Source: Reichenbachiella sp.
GTDB lineage: Bacteria; Bacteroidota; Bacteroidia; Cytophagales; Cyclobacteriaceae
Length of the DNA: 64,000 nt
NCBI RefSeq assembly: GCF_033344935.1
Contig: NZ_JAWPMM010000001.1
Location: 620,001-684,000, forward strand
Reading direction: 5' to 3'
A model generated the notes under the pieces. The model saw only the letters and a list, made by a program, of their open reading frames with translations. It had not been told where the DNA came from and did not search any database. Position numbers and translations under genes: made by a program. This document shows, in pieces, positions 18,975 to 28,170 of this stretch (position 1 is the stretch's first letter; every line of letters starts with the position of its first letter).

Positions 18975-19666
18975 TGCTTCATAAAACACGTGGCATAGTA
19001 TTAAATTATATCAAGTACAGAGAGACTTCAATCATCGCTAGAATCTATACAGAAAGTTTTGGTATCCAATCCTACATCATTAATAGCGTAAGAAGTAAAA
19101 AATCGAAAAAGGGATTGGCTTTGTTGCAGCCGCTTACTGTTTTGGATATGGTGGTTTATTTCAAGAACCAAAAATCGGATGGTTTGCAGCGAATTTCTGA
19201 ATATAAGCCGGCTCATAATTTTACGAGTATTCCATTCGACGTGAAGAAGTCAGCAATGGCTTTATTCGTTACAGAATTACTCGCAAAGGTTTTAAAAGAA
19301 GAAGATGATCGAGGGCAAGTATTTGAATTTTTATTCCAATTTATACTAGCTCTGGATGAAAGAAAAGCCGGCTATGGGAGTTTACACATATTTCTCCTGG
19401 TGCAACTCACACACTATATTGGATTCGGTATTCATGCCAAAAAGGAATTGGAAAATGAAAATTTGTTGCACGAACTATCTACTAGCTATGACGAAATATA
19501 TGAAGCAGTATTATTGCTTAATAGCGGTAGTTTATCAGATGAGTTGACGATGAAGAATTCATTGAGACGAGATGTGCTTAATTATATGATTGAGTACTAC
19601 AAATTGCACATTGAAGGATTCAAAGAGCTTAAATCTTTGGATGTCCTGACTCAAATATTTCGTTAG
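18974..19666 (+). CDS. recO: DNA repair protein RecO
   Basis: 230 residues, a normal size. The N-terminal OB-fold ([27 protein letters not shown]) is followed by the helical domain with LALLQPLTVLDMVV and LLVQLTHYIGFG. RecO loads RecA on SSB-coated DNA. I see no zinc-binding Cys set, as is common in Bacteroidota. The ATG overlaps the porZ stop (TGATG), so translation is likely coupled. Confidence 0.92.
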   Translation: MLHKTRGIVLNYIKYRETSIIARIYTESFGIQSYIINSVRSKKSKKGLALLQPLTVLDMVVYFKNQKSDGLQRISEYKPAHNFTSIPFDVKKSAMALFVTELLAKVLKEEDDRGQVFEFLFQFILALDERKAGYGSLHIFLLVQLTHYIGFGIHAKKELENENLLHELSTSYDEIYEAVLLLNSGSLSDELTMKNSLRRDVLNYMIEYYKLHIEGFKELKSLDVLTQIFR

Positions 19667-19728
19667 GCATCCATTCGTTCCCAAAAGAATCTATAAATTT
19701 ATCTTAAACATTTTCTAGAAAAACAATT

Positions 19729-20187
19729 ATGAAATATCTATCTGTAGCCTTATTGAGCGTAATGATCTATAGCTGCTCAACGCCTAATAAATCCAATGAA
19801 CAATCTGCACCCGTCGAAGACAATACGGCAATTGCAGAAAAACCAATGGTTGACTCAGCCTATGTGTTTTTTAAACACCCAGCAGATGGTGCAACTGTGC
19901 CGAGCCCTGTATATATCGAGATGGGCGTGTCAGGAATGCAAATTGAACCTGCTGGTGCTGTCAAGGAGGGATTTGGTCACCACCATGTCCTAATCAATCA
20001 ATCAAGCTGGCCAGAAGGGACTGTGATCCCTATGTCAGATTCTACGATTCATTATGGGAAAGGACAGACCGATACCACATTAGAATTAGAGCCAGGAGAG
20101 TATACGATATCATTGCAATTCGCTGATGGTGTTCATTCTTCTTATGGTGAGAAAATGGCCGCATCGATCACTGTGACTGTTGAATAA
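19729..20187 (+). CDS. DUF4399 lipoprotein
   Basis: 152 residues. The signal peptide ends in a lipobox (MIYSCS), then a low-complexity linker and a DUF4399 domain (about 48-152) beginning FFKHPADGATVPSPVYIEMGV and containing GHHHVLIN and HYGKGQTDTTLEL. The cluster of three His residues could bind metal. The function is unknown; the protein should be on the outer-membrane or periplasmic surface. It sits alone between recO and the oxygenase. Confidence 0.82.
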   Translation: MKYLSVALLSVMIYSCSTPNKSNEQSAPVEDNTAIAEKPMVDSAYVFFKHPADGATVPSPVYIEMGVSGMQIEPAGAVKEGFGHHHVLINQSSWPEGTVIPMSDSTIHYGKGQTDTTLELEPGEYTISLQFADGVHSSYGEKMAASITVTVE

Positions 20188-20216
20188 TCTCGTTTCTAAC
20201 CCAAACAAAACTCCTC

Positions 20217-21188
20217 ATGAGCGAAAAGCTATACAACGAAATTCCATCACTGGATTTGGCTGACTTCAATTCAGGTGATGAAGTAAGAAAGCAAAAGTTT
20301 GTTGCTGATCTTGGTGCTGCTTATCATAGTATTGGATTCGTGGCGGTCAAAAACCATGGTTTGTCTGATGAACTTTGCACTAAGCTCTACCAAGCAGTTC
20401 AAGATTTTTTTGCTTTGCCTGATGAAGTGAAGCAAAAGTACGAAGTACCGGAGCTGTTTGGCCAACGAGGATATATTGGAAAAGGCAAGGAACATGCAAA
20501 AGGCCGAGCAACAGGGGACTTAAAGGAGTTTTACCACGTCGGTCAGGAAGTAGTCGATGGCGATCCGATCAAAAAGGAATATCCAGATAATATTTGGCCT
20601 GAGGAAATTGAAAATTTTGACAAGATAGCTTTAGAGGCTTATCAAACCTTAGAAAAGGCTGGAAGACAAATGCTGAAAGCTATTGCACTTTATTTAGGTC
20701 TTGAGGAGGACTATTTTGAAAGTCGTGTGCACAATGGAAACAGTATCCTGAGGCCTATTCATTACTTTCCTATAGAAAACCCTGAAGAAGTACCCGATGA
20801 CGCCGTTAGGGCGGCAGAGCATGGTGATATCAATTTGATCACTCTGTTGATGGGTGCTAGTGCTGATGGATTGCAGGTGCTTCGTAGAGATGGTGAATGG
20901 ATACCAATTACCGCATTGCCAGAGCAAATCGTCGTCAATGTAGGGGATATGCTTGCTCGCCATACTAACGACAAACTTAAATCGACCATACATCGAGTAG
21001 TTAACCCTCCAAAGGAGCTAATGAAAACTTCGAGATTCTCAATTCCTTTTTTCATGCATCCAAGGTCAGATATGGATTTGACTTGTTTGGAAAACTGTAT
21101 TGATGAAGATCACCCAAAACAATTTGAAGACATTACGGCTGGTGAATTTTTGCATCAACGACTGGCAGAAATTGGCCTGAAGAAGTAA
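20217..21188 (+). CDS. 2-oxoglutarate/Fe(II)-dependent oxygenase (isopenicillin N synthase family)
   Basis: 323 residues. The N-terminal DIOX_N part (PSLDLADFNSGDEVRK) and the jelly-roll core are both present. The iron-binding facial triad is visible: His202 and Asp204 in EHGDINLITLL, and His259 in STIHRVVNP. Arg273 and Ser275 (RFSIPFF) would bind 2-oxoglutarate. The substrate cannot be read; relatives include isopenicillin-N-synthase and gibberellin-oxidase-like enzymes. It starts 29 bases after the DUF4399 lipoprotein and touches chrA, so it may be an operon member. Confidence 0.88.
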   Translation: MSEKLYNEIPSLDLADFNSGDEVRKQKFVADLGAAYHSIGFVAVKNHGLSDELCTKLYQAVQDFFALPDEVKQKYEVPELFGQRGYIGKGKEHAKGRATGDLKEFYHVGQEVVDGDPIKKEYPDNIWPEEIENFDKIALEAYQTLEKAGRQMLKAIALYLGLEEDYFESRVHNGNSILRPIHYFPIENPEEVPDDAVRAAEHGDINLITLLMGASADGLQVLRRDGEWIPITALPEQIVVNVGDMLARHTNDKLKSTIHRVVNPPKELMKTSRFSIPFFMHPRSDMDLTCLENCIDEDHPKQFEDITAGEFLHQRLAEIGLKK

Positions 21189-22363
21189 TGATTAAGAAGG
21201 TTCGATACTATATTTTTCTTAAAGATGTTTTTTTACTAACCATTTCTGCATTTGGCGGTCCGCAGGCACATTTTGCCATGATGTTGGACCTGTTGGTGCA
21301 TAAAAGGGGATATCTCGATGAAAAGGATCTGATTGAATTGACGGCCTTGTGCCAGTTTCTTCCTGGCCCCACCTCTACCCAAACATTGACAGCAATAGGA
21401 TTTAGGGTCGGAGGGCCAAATCTTGCCTATCTGACTTTACTTATTTGGATTACGCCGGCATTTTTAATCATGACGTTCGCGGGTATTTTCATCTCTACGC
21501 TCGAACAGTACGATATTTCCATGGAGTTTGCTCGTTTCATCAAACCGATGGCTGTAGGAATAGTGGCTTATTCAGCATATGTCATCATCAAAAAAGTGGT
21601 GACTACCAGACTAGCAGTTGTACTTATGTTGGTTGCTGCGGTGGCGAGTTTTTTGGTTCGTACACCTTACATATTTCCCTTTATCCTTTTGGTAGGTGGT
21701 AGCATTACTGCATTCAATTATAAACGCCATGAAAGAGAGGAGAAGGAAGGCATTCGCATTCAGTGGTCCAATTTTATCTTATGGGCTGGTGTGCTTGTCG
21801 GAGCGGCTTTAATAGGTGCGTCAGTTGATTGGCTCGGTATTCGAATTTTTGAAAATTTCTATCGTATTGGGAGTTTGATTTTTGGAGGAGGCCAGGTTTT
21901 GGTGCCATTTATGTATACGGAATTTGTTGAGTTTAAGGAATATTTAACCTCTGAAGAATTTCTTTCTGGCTTTGCATTAGTACAAGCTGTACCAGGGCCT
22001 GTGTTTTCATTTGCATCCTATGTAGGATCTATTTCTATGAAGGAGTATGGCATGTTTGGACAGGTGATGGGCGGGTTTATGGCTGCGCTTGGAATCTTTC
22101 TTCCTGGTACATTTCTGATCTTCTTTGTTATTCGCTTTTGGGAAGAATTAAAAAAATTCAGAATCGTTAAAGCTTCTCTGGATGGAGTGAATGCCGCCAG
22201 TTCGGGAATGATACTAGCGGCTGTCGTATTGCTTTCACAACCACTGATGGGAGATTATTTAAACTATGCCATCATGATAGGAACATTTGCTATCATGTTT
22301 ACCAAAAAAGTACCTACCCCATTCCTGATTCTTGGGGGAATATTGCTTGGTGTCATTCTGTGA
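21188..22363 (+). CDS. chrA: Chromate transporter family protein (CHR, long two-domain form)
   Basis: 391 residues with about ten or eleven membrane helices. The two CHR half-domains show SAFGGPQAHFAMM with LPGPTSTQTLTAIG in the first and FGGGQVLVPFM with VQAVPGPVFSFASYVG in the second, the internal repeat of long-form ChrA. Members export chromate, though some Bacteroidota copies may move other anions such as sulfate. The ATG overlaps the oxygenase stop, and its own stop overlaps the GTG of the next gene. Confidence 0.88.
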   Translation: MIKKVRYYIFLKDVFLLTISAFGGPQAHFAMMLDLLVHKRGYLDEKDLIELTALCQFLPGPTSTQTLTAIGFRVGGPNLAYLTLLIWITPAFLIMTFAGIFISTLEQYDISMEFARFIKPMAVGIVAYSAYVIIKKVVTTRLAVVLMLVAAVASFLVRTPYIFPFILLVGGSITAFNYKRHEREEKEGIRIQWSNFILWAGVLVGAALIGASVDWLGIRIFENFYRIGSLIFGGGQVLVPFMYTEFVEFKEYLTSEEFLSGFALVQAVPGPVFSFASYVGSISMKEYGMFGQVMGGFMAALGIFLPGTFLIFFVIRFWEELKKFRIVKASLDGVNAASSGMILAAVVLLSQPLMGDYLNYAIMIGTFAIMFTKKVPTPFLILGGILLGVIL

Positions 22364-22760
22364 TTGATCATACCCTAGAAAATCGAAGGAAACTGTGGTT
22401 AGCCCTGTCTGAACTTTATCTGGATACAGAATCGACCGACGAGGATTACTTTAGAATAGCCAATGAAATAAAGGATTTAGGCTTTGTCTTTGGCAAGGCA
22501 AAGAGGATAGATTATTACGAAGTAGCCCCAGCATTAGGCGCTAACCTATTGAGTACGGCTGGGATTTGGTCTGGTTTTTGTTCGGAAGAGATCAATACCA
22601 AGTGTCATTATAACTACACCCGGAGAGAGAATCTATTCTTCAGAATAAAGTGTCATTTGTACAATACCCTTTGGTGGAAATTCCGAAAAAAAACTGGAAG
22701 AGATTGCAGAAAAAAGCCTCAACTGCTGAGCAATTGAGGCCTTCAATTTTTTGTTTTTGA
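22360..22760 (+). pseudogene. DUF7079-family gene with a likely frameshift near its 3' end
   Basis: The GTG at 22360 overlaps the chrA stop. The first 90 or so residues match the DUF7079 pattern (LWLALSELYLDTES, DYFRIANEI, EVAPALGANLLSTAGIWSGF). In the original frame the tail becomes cysteine- and basic-rich and ends at 22737 inside a terminator (125 residues). From about 22645 the +2 frame instead reads FVQYPLVEIPKKNWKRLQ, which fits the family's usual C-terminus (an LxxGRLxVPLSPEWRxT-like end), and stays open to 22760. I infer a one-base indel, or a sequencing error, around 22640-22655. The function of the family is unknown. Confidence 0.55.
22710..22740 (-). terminator. Rho-independent terminator of the yqeY-ompH operon (probably bidirectional)
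   Basis: GCCTCAA at 22716-22722 pairs with TTGAGGC at 22734-22740 around an 11-base loop. On the minus strand the hairpin is followed at once by six U (the A run at 22710-22715), a strong terminator for the operon ending at 22764. On the plus strand a T6 run follows after six bases, so it may also stop chrA transcripts. Confidence 0.8.
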
Positions 22761-22763
22761 ACC

Positions 22764-23306
22764 TTAGTTCAACTTAGCAGGAGGAGTGATTCCCATTTTT
22801 TTGAATACTAAATCAGAAACGTCATATTTCTCATCTGCATCCAATAGGATATCTACACCAGGTACACCAGTGCTGAAGATCATGTCATAACCATTTTCAG
22901 TTCTAACAGCTTTAACAGCGTTTCCGATTTTCTCGAAAAGTGGAGCGTATAACTCACCTTGCTTCTTTTGCAATGAGGTTTGAGCTTCTCTTTGGAAAGC
23001 TTCGAACCTTTGGTTCAAAGATTGCAATTCAGCTTCTTTGTCAGCTCTAACCAAGTCAGTCATAGTAGCTGCTCCTTGCTGATATTCCTGCAATTTAGTT
23101 TGAAGCTCAGTGCCTTTTGATTGCAATTGGTTTTGAAGCTGTGCTTCATAAGCTTTAAATTCAGAGTCTACTTGCTTTGCCTCAGGCATTTGGCTAAGAA
23201 TGTACTCTACATTGGTATAGCCTATTTTCATTACCACACCCTGCGCACTTGCAGTCAGGCTAAATGCAGACAATACAACTGCAAAAATTATCGATTTAAC
23301 TTTCAT
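22764..23306 (-). CDS. OmpH/Skp family periplasmic chaperone (second of a tandem pair)
   Basis: 180 residues. A signal peptide (IIFAVVLSAFSLTASAQG) is followed by the OmpH domain: GYTNVEYILSQMPEAKQVDSEF, a long helical arm (about 45-115, LQNQLQSKGTELQTKLQEYQ) and a return strand NGYDMIFSTGVPGVDILLDA. Skp-like chaperones hold unfolded outer-membrane proteins on their way to BamA. It follows its paralogue by 13 bases and ends the operon. In many Bacteroidota the next gene is murI; here it is a terminator. Confidence 0.92.
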   Translation of the reverse strand: MKVKSIIFAVVLSAFSLTASAQGVVMKIGYTNVEYILSQMPEAKQVDSEFKAYEAQLQNQLQSKGTELQTKLQEYQQGAATMTDLVRADKEAELQSLNQRFEAFQREAQTSLQKKQGELYAPLFEKIGNAVKAVRTENGYDMIFSTGVPGVDILLDADEKYDVSDLVFKKMGITPPAKLN

Positions 23307-23319
23307 AATTCAGTTCTAA

Positions 23320-23871
23320 TTAGTTGTTACTTATTACATCATTTTGATCACCAAGTCCAAGCTCCTCCAGCACGTAGTCGGTATAGTCATGAACAGGATC
23401 GGTATAAATCATTACCAAATCTCCACTCTTGTCAAACACAATTTGCAAGCGATGATTTTTGGCTACCTTCTCAACAGCATCAAATACTTGATCCTGTACA
23501 GGTTTGATTAATTCTTTTTTCTTCAAGAAAAACAGGCCTTCAAATCCAAAAACCTTTTTTTGATAGGCTTTGACTTCGTCCCATTTAAGATCAATTTCTT
23601 TTAATCGATCGTCTTTCATTTCTTTCGTTAAGAGCACTTCTTCTGCTTGCAGAGAAGTTTCCATTTCTTCGATGTCTTTGTACATCTCACGAATCTCTTG
23701 CTCCCAGGCTTTTGAAATTTTTTCAATTTCACCTTTAGCCTCGCTATATTCTGGCATTTGACTTAGGATGTAATCCGTATCCACGTAGCCAAATTTCTGT
23801 GCAAATGTATCATTTAAAATGAAAACTAAAAGCACTAAAATCAGTGATGTAAGTCGGGTTGCAATTTTCAT
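23320..23871 (-). CDS. OmpH/Skp family periplasmic chaperone (first of a tandem pair)
   Basis: 183 residues with signal peptide (LILVLLVFILNDTFAQ) and the OmpH core: GYVDTDYILSQMPEYSEAKGEIEK, a charged helical arm and a NHRLQIVFDKSG return strand. It differs from its neighbour in the arm and has a longer C-terminal tail (VLEELGLGDQNDV). The two copies may form separate trimers with different clients. It is 59 bases downstream of bamA. Confidence 0.92.
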   Translation of the reverse strand: MKIATRLTSLILVLLVFILNDTFAQKFGYVDTDYILSQMPEYSEAKGEIEKISKAWEQEIREMYKDIEEMETSLQAEEVLLTKEMKDDRLKEIDLKWDEVKAYQKKVFGFEGLFFLKKKELIKPVQDQVFDAVEKVAKNHRLQIVFDKSGDLVMIYTDPVHDYTDYVLEELGLGDQNDVISNN

Positions 23872-23930
23872 ACCACTAAAATTAGACTTTGCACATTATT
23901 TTATCTAATAAACTCACGCATTCTTTGAAT

Positions 23931-26585
23931 TTACCTCAATTGCTGGCCAATTGAGAAGTGTATCTGACCTCCTGGATTTGAACTTTGACCTGGTAATGCA
24001 TCATACCCATATCCCCAATCTATACCCAATAGTCCGAATGCCGGCATAAAAATTCTTACACCAAAACCGGATGACTTGTACAGCTTGTTAGGGTTGAAGT
24101 TTTCAAAACCATTCCAGTTATTTCCTGCCTCAGAGAAAGCTAGTAAATAGATTGTAGCTGATGGATTTAACGATACTGGGTATCTTAATTCCATAACAAA
24201 CTTGTTGTATATGTTTCCTCCGGTAATATTCGTTACTGGATCATAAGGAGTAATAGAGTTGTTGTCATAGCCTCTAAGTCCAATTACATCATTACCAAGT
24301 AAGAAATTAGTACCTGTCAAGCCATCTCCACCTAACTGGAACCTTTCAAACGGACCTACACCTACTTTCTCCTGGTAGTAACCCATGAATCCCATATGAG
24401 CCCGGGCGGCTAGCACCAAGTCGCCTGCCAGCTGCATATAGTATTTGGCATCAAACATCCATTTGTGGTATTCTACATATTTATATTTTTCACTGTTTTC
24501 AGCAGTTTCATAGTCAATATCATTCCACAATGACCATGGAGGGGTCAATGCTAAACTCAAAGAAATAGAAGACCCAGACCTTGGATACATTGGATTATCA
24601 ACACTATTTCTAGCTAAAGTTGTATTGAACGTGAAGTTGTTTGCAGCTCCAGTGCTGAAACCTAGAGAGTTCCCATAGTTGAACAGGTTATATCTTAGAT
24701 AAGAAAGTGAGTTGCTTAGCGTAAAGTAATCGTCAGGCCATTTGACTCTTCTTCCTAAACTCACCGTTGTACCAAATACCTGCAATGAGCCAATTGTTTT
24801 GTCTGTGAAGAAATCGATACTTCTTTGGACTGAGTAGTTGAAACTCACACCGAATGAGTGAGGCTTCTTTCCACCTAGCCATGGTTCAGAGAAACTCACT
24901 GAATAACTTTGATACCTTTTTCCATTGGCTTGAAGTCTCAGGGATAGTTTCTGTCCATCTCCCACAGGCAATGGTCTCCATTTATCGAAGTGCGGGATGT
25001 TTCTTAAAGAGAAGTTGTTGAATGTAAGCCCTAAGGTTCCAACGAATCCAAAGGTTCCTCCCCATCCTCCAGAAAGTTCTACTTGATCACTTGGTCTTTC
25101 TACCAGTTCCCATTCAATATCAACGGTTTCATCTACAGGGTTAGGGATAGGTTTTGGGTTTACTTGCTCAGGATCAAAGTAACCAAGTTGAGAAAGTTCC
25201 CTTTGAGTTCTAATTAATTCTGCACGACTAAACTTTTGACCTGGCATGGTACGCAATTCTCTCATGATTACATGATCATTGGTACGATCATTGCCAGTCA
25301 CAAAAACTTTTCGGATGGTGGCCTGAGCACCTTCATAGACCCTCATTTCAATATCAACCGAGTCACCATCGATTTTAGTTTCTACTGGAGTAACGCTGAA
25401 AAATAAATAGCCATTATCCATGTAGAGTGAACTAATGTCTGGGCCGTTAGGATTAAAATTTAATTTTTTATCAACGAGCTCTAGATTGTAGATATCTCCC
25501 TTTTCAATGGCAAGAATCTGATCCAAGGTACGGTCATCATGGATAAAATTACCGACCCAATTAATATCTCTAAAATAATATTGTTGGCCTGGATTTACGC
25601 GGATGTTGATATCTACAGATTTGTGATCTGCAAATACAATAGTGTCTTCAACGATTTCAGCATCTCTATGTCCTTTGGAGTTGTAGAAGGCGATAAGTGC
25701 TGCTTTGTCTTCTTCGTATTTTTCTTTTACAAATTTTGACGACTTGAATACATTTAACTTTACATTTTCGTGGACGATTTCAAGTAATGTGTTTGATACG
25801 TTGTGCTCAACGCTATCATCTACAAATTCAAACCGTTCACCTTTAGGTTTGAAGAGGTCTAGGCTGGAAGCCAAAAGTGCGCTGATCAATTTGAACCTGG
25901 CCCTTTCACCAGAGTTTTTCATTTTACTCTTGAGCTTGGCATCCGTAAAATGTTCGTTACCCACAAAGTTGACATCTCTGATTTTTACTTTTCTGTTTTT
26001 ATCAACACGGACATCTAATAAGACGCTGTTGTGCAGTGTACTGTCTGTTTTGTAGCGTATATCTACCGTTGTATTGAGATATCCTTTTTCGTAGAAATAT
26101 TTTTTAATGGTAAGCTCTGCATTCTTGCGAATGGCATCAGTCATCACTCGGCCTCTAATTAGGTTGACCTTTTCTCTAATATCAGACTCTTGACTTTTAG
26201 TTAGACCCTTAAATTCGAACCTGCTTAATCGCGGCCTTTCTGCCAATGAAATGGTTAAATAGACATCCTCCCCTACAACTTTAGAGGCATAAATTTGAAT
26301 ATCACCTATAAGTCCTTGCTTCCAAAGCTTTTTAATGGCTGCTGTAATGCCATCGCCAGGTATTTTGATTTTGTCACCTACTTTTAGACCCGAAATTGAA
26401 ATGAGAGCAATTTTGTCAAGATATTCAGCACCAACCACCTCAATATCTGCAATGGTAAATTCCTGAGGATTGGAATAGCTAATATTTACATTATTCGAGT
26501 TGGTTCTACCTTGACTGCCATATCTAATCTGACCAACAGCTGCTGTTGAAATGCAAAGAAAAAGTAAAAGTATTTTGGATTTCAT
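23931..26585 (-). CDS. bamA: Outer-membrane assembly factor BamA
   Basis: 884 residues, longer than the E. coli protein but normal for Bacteroidota. A signal peptide (LLFLCISTAAVGQ) and a short Ser/Asn-rich segment precede five POTRA domains (starting FTIADIEVVGAEYLD; the last about IRKVFVTGNDRTNDHVIMRELRT) and the 16-stranded barrel (from about residue 480; QVELSGGWGGTFGFVG). The barrel ends with FSIGQQLR. It inserts beta-barrel proteins into the outer membrane with its partners. The upstream uppS gene is 31 bases away, the downstream ompH pair encodes the feeding chaperones. Confidence 0.95.
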   Translation of the reverse strand: MKSKILLLFLCISTAAVGQIRYGSQGRTNSNNVNISYSNPQEFTIADIEVVGAEYLDKIALISISGLKVGDKIKIPGDGITAAIKKLWKQGLIGDIQIYASKVVGEDVYLTISLAERPRLSRFEFKGLTKSQESDIREKVNLIRGRVMTDAIRKNAELTIKKYFYEKGYLNTTVDIRYKTDSTLHNSVLLDVRVDKNRKVKIRDVNFVGNEHFTDAKLKSKMKNSGERARFKLISALLASSLDLFKPKGERFEFVDDSVEHNVSNTLLEIVHENVKLNVFKSSKFVKEKYEEDKAALIAFYNSKGHRDAEIVEDTIVFADHKSVDINIRVNPGQQYYFRDINWVGNFIHDDRTLDQILAIEKGDIYNLELVDKKLNFNPNGPDISSLYMDNGYLFFSVTPVETKIDGDSVDIEMRVYEGAQATIRKVFVTGNDRTNDHVIMRELRTMPGQKFSRAELIRTQRELSQLGYFDPEQVNPKPIPNPVDETVDIEWELVERPSDQVELSGGWGGTFGFVGTLGLTFNNFSLRNIPHFDKWRPLPVGDGQKLSLRLQANGKRYQSYSVSFSEPWLGGKKPHSFGVSFNYSVQRSIDFFTDKTIGSLQVFGTTVSLGRRVKWPDDYFTLSNSLSYLRYNLFNYGNSLGFSTGAANNFTFNTTLARNSVDNPMYPRSGSSISLSLALTPPWSLWNDIDYETAENSEKYKYVEYHKWMFDAKYYMQLAGDLVLAARAHMGFMGYYQEKVGVGPFERFQLGGDGLTGTNFLLGNDVIGLRGYDNNSITPYDPVTNITGGNIYNKFVMELRYPVSLNPSATIYLLAFSEAGNNWNGFENFNPNKLYKSSGFGVRIFMPAFGLLGIDWGYGYDALPGQSSNPGGQIHFSIGQQLR

Positions 26586-26616
26586 CTTTAAATCTGACCT
26601 ATCTGTTGCTTTGATT

Positions 26617-27357
26617 TTATTTTTTTACCAGTTGTTCACTTGTCATCCCCAGGCGTCTTTCTCTATTTTGAAAGTCTAATATGGCGTCGTATAAATGTTC
26701 CCTTCTAAAGTCTGGCCAAAGCGTTTCGGTAAAATGCAGCTCGGCATATGCGGCCTGCCACAATAAAAAATTACTAATTCGATGCTCACCGCTCGTTCGG
26801 ATCATTAACTCAACTTCCGGAGCAGTATGCTCATCTATATATTGGTTTATGAAGTCAACACTTACTGTATCAACTTCATTCGGGTTTTCCTTTATCTCGT
26901 CAATGAGCTTTTTAACTACATGACTAATTTCCCACTTGCCTCCATAGTTCAGCGCCAGGGACAAAACCATTCCTGTATTGGATTCAGTTTCTTTCATTCC
27001 TAAAGCGAGATTTTTCTGAGCATCTACTGGTAAATGCTCAATGTCACCAATTGGTTGTAAGCGGATGTTGTTTTTTACCAGTGTCGGGATTTCTTTTTTT
27101 ATAGTTGAAATAAGAAGGGACATAAGACCTTCTACCTCTATTTTCGGTCTGTTCCAGTTTTCCGTCGAAAAAGCGTAGAGTGTGAGATGTTTAACCCCTA
27201 ACTCCGCGCAACCTTCGGTCACATCTCTCACCGCCTGAATAGCGTTTCTGTGGCCAAACAGTCTAGCTGCTCCCCGCTTCTTTGCCCATCGCCCATTACC
27301 GTCCATTATTACGGCTATATGTGTAGGAATTTTTGCTGGATCAATCTTCTCTTTCAT
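26617..27357 (-). CDS. uppS: Undecaprenyl diphosphate synthase (isoprenyl transferase)
   Basis: 246 residues from the ATG at 27357; an in-frame GTG at 27375 would add six residues. The enzyme elongates farnesyl diphosphate to undecaprenyl diphosphate for wall and polysaccharide synthesis. Motifs: HIAVIMDGNGRWAKKRG near the start (catalytic Asp), the GHRNA segment, TLYAFSTENWNRP, and the C-terminal ELMIRTSGEHRISNFLLWQAAYAEL. The family normally reads RTSGExRxSNFLLWQ, so it is intact. It is embedded in the envelope operon with bamA and the PorG-like genes. Confidence 0.95.
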   Translation of the reverse strand: MKEKIDPAKIPTHIAVIMDGNGRWAKKRGAARLFGHRNAIQAVRDVTEGCAELGVKHLTLYAFSTENWNRPKIEVEGLMSLLISTIKKEIPTLVKNNIRLQPIGDIEHLPVDAQKNLALGMKETESNTGMVLSLALNYGGKWEISHVVKKLIDEIKENPNEVDTVSVDFINQYIDEHTAPEVELMIRTSGEHRISNFLLWQAAYAELHFTETLWPDFRREHLYDAILDFQNRERRLGMTSEQLVKK

Positions 27358-27439
27358 GCCCTCTTTGTTGACCACTGGCCAAAACCAAACCGCAAATTTG
27401 TGCTTTTTTTTAGTTAAAATGAACTTAAGGGAGATTTAA

Positions 27440-28162
27440 TTATTTATACAAGGATTTGTTGGGTACGTCCTTGTAAAGACAGGGTATTTTAAAAATCAGG
27501 TATGAGAATGAAATGTTCAAATAATGATACCAATCTTTATCATTGGGATTACCAAATTGAGTGTTTGTCTTGTCATACACATCGCCGTCTGAAATGCCAT
27601 CCAATTGATCAAAGAAGGTCTTTCTTGCACCAAACTCTAGTGCTAAACTGAATTGTTTACCAATGAGATGTTTAACCCCTAATCCAAAGGGGAGTACGGG
27701 TTGAATACTACTGAAATCGTCCTGCTCTTCCAAGTTTAAAAACTTAGTTAATCCGAATCCTGCAAAAAAGTAAGGCGTCCATTTAATTGTGGAATTTTTG
27801 TTTTTGTAATCCAAAAAATGAAATTCAAAATTAGCTGATGCCTCAATAAATGATCGATCAAAAGAGGCATTTCTAATTTGACCAAGCGCATCAAATGGAT
27901 GACTATCATCTCCTGAAACTTTGCCATACAGGAGCCCTGCTTTAAAAGTGACATCTTTTTCGAAATTGATTCGATATATACCCTGAATACCTATGTTTTG
28001 GTTCGCAATTTCATACCCACGGTAGAGGTCACCGGCATAACTTACACCTCCTAGAGCTACTCCAATTTCAGTTTTCTGTCCAATACATAAAGTTTGTGCC
28101 AAAAGAAAAGCCGATAGAATCGGCAATGCTTTAAGGGTAATATGAAGAGTTTTTTTTATCAA
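27440..28162 (-). CDS. PorG-like outer-membrane beta-barrel protein (DUF6089)
   Basis: 240 residues. A signal peptide (LLAQTLCIGQ) precedes a small barrel of the DUF6089/PorG type: TEIGVALGGVSYAGDLYRGY, then alternating strands and a final strand near YHYLNISFSYLIF, with a short basic tail. PorG of the type IX secretion system anchors the PorKN ring in the outer membrane, and a PorG-type gene beside uppS and bamA is a conserved Bacteroidota arrangement. A 9-base gap separates it from a longer relative upstream. Which of the two is the true PorG is not clear. Confidence 0.75.
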   Translation of the reverse strand: MIKKTLHITLKALPILSAFLLAQTLCIGQKTEIGVALGGVSYAGDLYRGYEIANQNIGIQGIYRINFEKDVTFKAGLLYGKVSGDDSHPFDALGQIRNASFDRSFIEASANFEFHFLDYKNKNSTIKWTPYFFAGFGLTKFLNLEEQDDFSSIQPVLPFGLGVKHLIGKQFSLALEFGARKTFFDQLDGISDGDVYDKTNTQFGNPNDKDWYHYLNISFSYLIFKIPCLYKDVPNKSLYK

Positions 28163-28170
28163 ATATGTGC

